DNA from: Clostridia bacterium
GTDB taxonomy: Bacteria > Bacillota > Clostridia > Oscillospirales > Acutalibacteraceae
Length of the DNA: 36,737 bases
Direction of reading: 5' to 3'
NCBI GenBank assembly: GCA_017433225.1
Contig: JAFRHS010000042.1
Span: 1 to 36,737 of the forward strand
Of the stretch, positions 33,239-36,737 are shown one piece after another. The translations under genes and the position numbers were made by a program. The notes under the pieces were generated by a model. The model was not told where the DNA came from. It did no database searches and worked only from the letters and a program-made list of their open reading frames with translations. The first letter of the stretch is position 1, and every line of letters starts with the position of its first letter.

Positions 33239-33268
33239 GGGGTGCGTTCCGAACGCACCCCTTCTTTT
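33239..33268 (+). terminator. Terminator after murA
   Basis: A 10-bp stem ggggtgcgtt/aacgcacccc (33239-33248 with 33252-33261) with a three-base loop is followed by ttctttta. The next gene starts 24 bases later, so some read-through must supply it unless an unseen promoter exists. Confidence 0.9.
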
Positions 33269-33291
33269 ATTCTGAGAAGAGGAGGAGTCCG

Positions 33292-34092
33292 ATGAGCGGA
33301 GAAGTCTTCGGGACCCTGTATTCCGGCAGCAGCGGAAACTCCACCTACATCGGGGACCGCACCGGCGGCATCCTGGTGGACGTGGGCAAGAACGCCAAAC
33401 AGACGACACTGGCGCTGCAGGAGATGGGTCTGTCGCCCGAGCAGATCCATGCCATCTTTGTGACCCATGAGCACACCGACCACATTTGCGGGCTCCGGGT
33501 CTTCGCGAACCGGTACCACATCCCGGTCTACGCGTCTCTCGGGACGCTGGAGGCGCTCGATGAGAAGGGCCATCTGAGAGGCGATTTCCCGGTGTTTCAG
33601 ATGACCGATACAGCCGACATCGGCGACTTCCACGTACAGTGTTTCCACACGTCCCACGACTGCGCGGAGGGCATGGGCTATTCCGTCACGCTTCCCGGCG
33701 GGCAGCGGGTCTCGGTGGCCACGGACCTCGGCATCATGACAGAGGAAGTGAAACGCGCCATCCTCGGGAGCCGGGCGGTCCTGCTCGAGTCGAACCACGA
33801 CATCGGGATGCTGTTCAACGGCCCGTACCCCTATGTGCTGAAGCAGCGTATCAACTCCGAGTTCGGCCACCTCAACAATGACGACGCGGCGGACACCGCG
33901 CTGGAGCTCGTTCGTTCCGGGACGACACAGCTGATCCTCGGCCACCTGAGTTCGGAGAACAATCTGCCGGACCTCGCGTACCAGACCACCGCTTCCATGC
34001 TGCTGACCGGCGGCGCGCGAGTCGGCGACGACTGTCTTCTCGACGTGGCGCCCCGGCACCGGACCCTGCTGACGGAGGTGACCTCATGCTGA
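33292..34092 (+). CDS. Metallo-beta-lactamase-fold hydrolase, YycJ/WalJ-like
   Basis: 266 residues with the metal motif H59-E-H61-x-D63-H64 (VTHEHTDHICGL), further ligands in HTSHDCAEGMGYSV, TDLGIM and SNHD and a C-terminal LGHLSSENN His. The N-terminus LYSGSSGNSTYI is typical of YycJ-type proteins, proposed to be nucleases linked to DNA repair and wall stress in Bacilli. The ATG at 33292 follows gaggag. It overlaps rlmH by seven bases. In many Firmicutes yycJ and rlmH lie close together, which supports both calls. Confidence 0.9.
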   Translation: MSGEVFGTLYSGSSGNSTYIGDRTGGILVDVGKNAKQTTLALQEMGLSPEQIHAIFVTHEHTDHICGLRVFANRYHIPVYASLGTLEALDEKGHLRGDFPVFQMTDTADIGDFHVQCFHTSHDCAEGMGYSVTLPGGQRVSVATDLGIMTEEVKRAILGSRAVLLESNHDIGMLFNGPYPYVLKQRINSEFGHLNNDDAADTALELVRSGTTQLILGHLSSENNLPDLAYQTTASMLLTGGARVGDDCLLDVAPRHRTLLTEVTSC

Positions 34093-34568
34093 ATGTCACC
34101 GTCATCGTTCCCGGGAAACTCAAGGAGAAGTATCTCGAGGCGGCACAGGACGAATACAGGAAGCGATTGACCGCCTTTTGCAAATTGAATATAATAGAGG
34201 TTAGCGTGGAACGTCTGCCCTCGGAGCCTTCGGACGCGGAGATCGCCGCGGCGCTGGAGAAAGAGGGGAAGCGGATCCTCGCATCGGTCCCCGGTCAGTC
34301 CTACACGTATGCCCTCTGCATCGAGGGGAAACAGCGTACGTCGGTCGAGTTCAGCAAAGAGCTGGACCGGCTGGCAGTGAGCGGGAACAGCCATGTCACT
34401 CTGATCATTGGCAGTTCCTACGGACTGTCGGAAGAAGTCAAACAGTTCGCAGATGCGTCTCTTTCCATGTCGGAGATGACCTTTCCTCATCAGCTGGCCC
34501 GCATCATGCTCCTTGAGCAGCTCTACCGCGCGTTCCAGATCCGTTCCGGCGGAAAGTACCACAAGTGA
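34086..34568 (+). CDS. rlmH: 23S rRNA pseudouridine(1915) N3-methyltransferase
   Basis: SPOUT methyltransferase acting on helix 69 of 23S rRNA in the assembled ribosome. The 160 residues carry VTVIVPGKLKEKYLEAAQDEYRKRL at the N-terminus, ALCIEGKQRTSVEFSKEL, LIIGSSYGLSEEV (SAM-binding knot) and the invariant C-terminal FPHQLARIMLLEQLYRAFQIRSGGKYHK stretch. The ATG at 34086 overlaps the upstream stop. Confidence 0.97.
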   Translation: MLNVTVIVPGKLKEKYLEAAQDEYRKRLTAFCKLNIIEVSVERLPSEPSDAEIAAALEKEGKRILASVPGQSYTYALCIEGKQRTSVEFSKELDRLAVSGNSHVTLIIGSSYGLSEEVKQFADASLSMSEMTFPHQLARIMLLEQLYRAFQIRSGGKYHK

Positions 34569-34582
34569 CATTAGGAGGACTT

Positions 34583-35134
34583 ATGGCACGGCGTAAAGAT
34601 AAATACGATGTCGATCCCGATCTCATCCGTTCCCTGGAAGAAGATCCCGACGACTACGATTACGATGAAGACGAATACGACTATGAGGACGAGTCCTTAT
34701 CATCCGGCCGGGTGAAATGGGCCTGGATCTTCCTGTTCCTTGCGCTGGGCGTTCTGATCGGCTCTCTGGTCTTCTCGCTCGTCAGCAAAAACCAGGCGAA
34801 GAACGAGGTTTCCACTACCACTACGACCAGCATCGTCTCGACCGAGAATGAACTGCTGACCCCGACGGAGATCACTTCGGGCGAGGTGTCCGCAAGCACC
34901 GAAGAGGGCGACACCACGACGAAGGCATCCATCGTTCGCACGACCTATTATGTGGTCCCGAACACGACCAAGCGGATCACGACCCGGACCGCAAGAACGA
35001 CAGCGAGCACGACCAACAGTTCGTCCAGTGCCTCTTCTTCGGCAACACAACCGTCTACGGAGAAACCGACGGAACCGTCGACCGAGAAACCGACTCAGCC
35101 GTCGACCGAAGCAACTTCGAACTCTGGCGAGTAG
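34583..35134 (+). CDS. Single-pass membrane protein with acidic inside and Thr/Ser-rich outside tail
   Basis: 183 residues, no family recognised. Residues 1-42 are acidic (DDYDYDEDEYDYEDES), a positively charged short stretch and a membrane helix follow (about 46-68, WAWIFLFLALGVLIGSLVF), then about 115 residues rich in Thr and Ser ending in a PSTEKPTEPSTEKPTQPSTE repeat. There is no cleavable signal, so an N-in, C-out topology is likely. The ATG at 34583 follows aggagga; a frame extension to 34565 has no ribosome site. The tail looks like a wall-spanning or glycosylated linker without a functional domain. Confidence 0.82.
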   Translation: MARRKDKYDVDPDLIRSLEEDPDDYDYDEDEYDYEDESLSSGRVKWAWIFLFLALGVLIGSLVFSLVSKNQAKNEVSTTTTTSIVSTENELLTPTEITSGEVSASTEEGDTTTKASIVRTTYYVVPNTTKRITTRTARTTASTTNSSSSASSSATQPSTEKPTEPSTEKPTQPSTEATSNSGE

Positions 35135-35211
35135 ATCGCCCCAGATAGAGACAACACAAACACAAACACACAGCAAAACGATATCGCTCAACGAAAGGAG
35201 CGCGTAGCAAC

Positions 35212-36561
35212 ATGGCAATGAAAGACATCCTCGACCGGTTCAAGAGAGAGCCGGAAGAAGAGTTCATCCCCGAGGAAGAGTACGTTCCGGAAGTGGCACC
35301 CGCAGAGGAGAAGCCCAGCTTCGTCTTTACCGACATCAATTCGGAACCGATCGACCCCGCGGCAGCAGAACCGGTCCCGGAGGCTCCGGCCCACAACGGT
35401 CCCGTCAAAGTCGGGTCCTCGGACAACGACCGCATCCAGATGTTCGAGATCGACCTCGGCGGCAGCAAGGTGAAACTGCCCGAAGAGCCGGTCGTCGAAG
35501 CGACCCCGGTCGTGGAAGAACCGGTTTATGAGACTTACGCCCCGATGCCTGCTTACACTCCGGCTCCGGAACCGGAAGTGGAAGACACCATCGTTGTGGC
35601 ACCCACTCCGGAGACCGCGGGGGCAGAAGACGACTACGAAGTCGACTTTGGTTACTCCGCTCCCGGCGCCCTCGACGACGTGACCTACACCACCGACCCG
35701 GCCGCCATGCCGAAACCGGCGGAACCGGAACCGGTCGTCTACAGCCGTTCGGAAGCACCTGCCGACAACGACGAGGAGTACTACGACAGCTACGAGCCCA
35801 TGTTCGAAGAGTCCTACGGCCCCGGCTCCTACTTTGCCGGCGAGGGGAATCCCGCTGCCGAAGTGTTTGACGCTCCGGCGGACGAGGCACCGGAAGTGGC
35901 AGAGCCGGTCGAAGAGGTCCGCGAGCCCGAAGCGCTCCCGACCTACACGGACGACCGGCCCCGGTATGAGAATTACCGTAAATCGCGGAACAAGGCCCGC
36001 TATCACGACGAACCCCGTTCCTATGAGAACAACATCGATGACAGCGTGTTCCTGCCCGATGAGGGCGATGCACCGGTCTTCAGCCGCAGGAACCGTCGCC
36101 GTCTGACCGTCGCCATCCTGGCCGTTCTGGTCGCTCTGCTGTTCGTTCTCGGCGGAGTCCTCATCTCGCACTTCACCCGATCCGGCAAAGAGGCCGAGAC
36201 GGCAACGACCGCCAAGGTGAAGACCACGGCGTTCGAACGGAGCGTCTCCAACAACGCGTCCGCGACCGAGACCACGACGGTCGAAGAGATCACGGCACAG
36301 TACGATGAGAACGGTGAGATCACCGAGTCCACCGCCACGACCACCTACAGCACCAGCCGCCGGACCTCGACCACGCGCTCGACGACCCGCTCGACCACGC
36401 GCTCGACCACACGCTCCACGACCCGGAGCACGACCGCTTCGACGACGCAGCCGTCGACCGCGGCACCCACGACGACACCGTCGACTGCCGTCCCTTCGAC
36501 CGAGCCGTCGACCAACCCGCCGACACAGGCGCCCAGCCCCTGGGATCAGATCAACCGCTGA
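35212..36561 (+). CDS. Larger single-pass membrane protein with acidic inside domain and (TTRS)n outside tail
   Basis: 449 residues, no family recognised. Residues 1-285 are acidic and rich in Pro, Glu, Val and Tyr, probably disordered, with repeated PVVE/EPEP text. A basic stretch (SRRNRRR) leads into a membrane helix (about 298-321). The outside part is Thr/Ser-rich, with five perfect STTR units (about 386-407) followed by PST-type repeats and a short PWDQINR end. The layout copies that of the preceding smaller protein. The ATG at 35212 follows aaaggag. A 77-base gap without a terminator joins the two genes. Confidence 0.82.
   Translation: MAMKDILDRFKREPEEEFIPEEEYVPEVAPAEEKPSFVFTDINSEPIDPAAAEPVPEAPAHNGPVKVGSSDNDRIQMFEIDLGGSKVKLPEEPVVEATPVVEEPVYETYAPMPAYTPAPEPEVEDTIVVAPTPETAGAEDDYEVDFGYSAPGALDDVTYTTDPAAMPKPAEPEPVVYSRSEAPADNDEEYYDSYEPMFEESYGPGSYFAGEGNPAAEVFDAPADEAPEVAEPVEEVREPEALPTYTDDRPRYENYRKSRNKARYHDEPRSYENNIDDSVFLPDEGDAPVFSRRNRRRLTVAILAVLVALLFVLGGVLISHFTRSGKEAETATTAKVKTTAFERSVSNNASATETTTVEEITAQYDENGEITESTATTTYSTSRRTSTTRSTTRSTTRSTTRSTTRSTTASTTQPSTAAPTTTPSTAVPSTEPSTNPPTQAPSPWDQINR
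36367..36447 (+). repeat. In-frame 12-base tandem repeat coding STTR units
   Basis: Roughly six consecutive 12-base units of the form tcg-acn-acn-cgc run through the tail of the 449-residue membrane protein. Wobble bases differ between copies, so the repeat is older at the DNA level than at the protein level. Copy number may vary between strains. Confidence 0.8.
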
Positions 36562-36603
36562 TCACCCGGCCATAAAATAGAAACCGGACAGCTCATTGAA
36601 GTG

Positions 36604-36640
36604 AACCCCTTTTGTTAGACAAGATCTAACGAAAGGGGTT
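36604..36640 (+). promoter_or_regulatory. IS-end hairpin covering the transposase ribosome site
   Basis: A 16-bp stem (36604-36619 with 36625-36640, one G-T pair) has loop caaga. Its 3' arm holds aaagggg (36632-36638), which is the ribosome-binding site for the ATG at 36647. Confidence 0.75.
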
Positions 36641-36646
36641 TCTATT

Positions 36647-36737
36647 ATGCCTAATAGAATTTACTCTGATGAATTCCGCCTGCAAGTTGTAGAAGATTAC
36701 TTATCTGGACAGAATGGAGGAAGCAGATCACTCTCGA
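36647..36737 (+). CDS. IS3-family transposase OrfA, N-terminal fragment (runs off the window)
   Basis: Thirty codons are visible: MPNRIYSDEFRLQVVEDYLS then GQNGGSRSLS. This matches the start of IS3/IS150-type OrfA proteins, whose first domain is a helix-turn-helix that binds the IS ends; in complete elements OrfB with the DDE core is made by frameshifting. The ATG at 36647 follows aaagggg at eight bases. Codon use (tta, aga, gga) differs clearly from the host genes, fitting a mobile gene. Confidence 0.85.
   Translation, partial: MPNRIYSDEFRLQVVEDYLSGQNGGSRSLS

Larger units (their letters stand above)
36597..36737 (+). mobile_element. Left end of an IS3-family (IS150-like) insertion sequence, cut by the window
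   Basis: From about 36597 the sequence reads TGAAGTGAACCCC, resembling IS150-group ends, then a hairpin and a transposase OrfA start. The base composition drops sharply in GC compared with the preceding gene. The exact end and any target duplication cannot be fixed, because the right end lies outside the window. Confidence 0.75.

Noticed and set aside
36364-36450. Short regular repeat considered as a CRISPR-like array
   Set aside because: Units are 12 bases, contiguous, without spacers and in frame with a Thr/Ser-rich protein tail.

Overview
This window looks like chromosomal DNA from a GC-rich, low-oxygen Gram-positive bacterium, most likely a Clostridia/Oscillospiraceae-type gut organism. 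That placement is an inference from gene content: a YolD-like/Y-family polymerase pair under a Bacillus-type LexA box, a FemAB cell-wall ligase, TrkH/TrkA potassium uptake, a YycJ-type hydrolase, a MOSC single-domain protein and an IS150-like IS3 element. Most of the window is ordinary core genome. I found no CRISPR array, prophage, toxin-antitoxin or defence island.

Layout. 1-3620 (+): 3' part of ribBA, ribH, a HAD phosphatase, a four-helix membrane protein and a very acidic soluble protein, closed by a terminator shared with a small convergent membrane protein (3671-3991, -). 4142-8082 (+): sbcD-sbcC. 8186-8627: tRNA-Ser(UGA), tRNA-Ser(GCU), a terminator and a structured repeat whose ends copy the tRNA-Ser T-arm and 3' end, running into the 3' end of a MOSC gene (8609-9064, -). 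9148-10953 (-): an acyl-CoA-synthetase-like ligase. 11060-12721 (-): a YolD-like gene and a Y-family DNA polymerase with an SOS promoter. 12875-15931 (+): a ThiE/TenI-like protein, a lipoprotein amidase and galactose mutarotase. 15975-18657 (+): tRNA-Gly(CCC), an MntR/DtxR regulator and an OmpR/histidine kinase pair. 18724-20758 (-): pgk-tpiA. 20883-24000 (-): two TrkA-type proteins, TrkH and TrmL. 24062-26692 (-): valS, divergent from murE. 26839-30607 (+): murE, a FemAB ligase and an RluA pseudouridine synthase. 30751-31668 (+): an alpha/beta hydrolase. 31931-33226 (+): murA. 33292-36561 (+): yycJ-like, rlmH and two single-pass proteins with Thr/Ser-rich tails. 36597-36737: the left end of an IS3-family element, cut by the window edge.

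How the parts fit. Several genes concern the cell wall: murE, fem, murA, the amidase and possibly the Thr/Ser-rich proteins. MurE lacks the Arg of the DNPR motif and sits beside a FemAB ligase, which together suggest a lysine-type or otherwise bridged peptidoglycan rather than directly cross-linked meso-DAP. Other groups cover DNA repair (sbcCD, SOS polymerase), glycolysis (pgk, tpiA, galM), potassium uptake, riboflavin synthesis and RNA modification (trmL, rluA-like, rlmH).

The points most worth a second look are non-coding: the tRNA-derived structured repeat that supplies the last codons of the MOSC gene, the interlocked valS/murE promoters, the SOS box inside the polymerase promoter, the tRNA-Gly/mntR shared transcript, and a hairpin at the IS end that hides the transposase ribosome-binding site.
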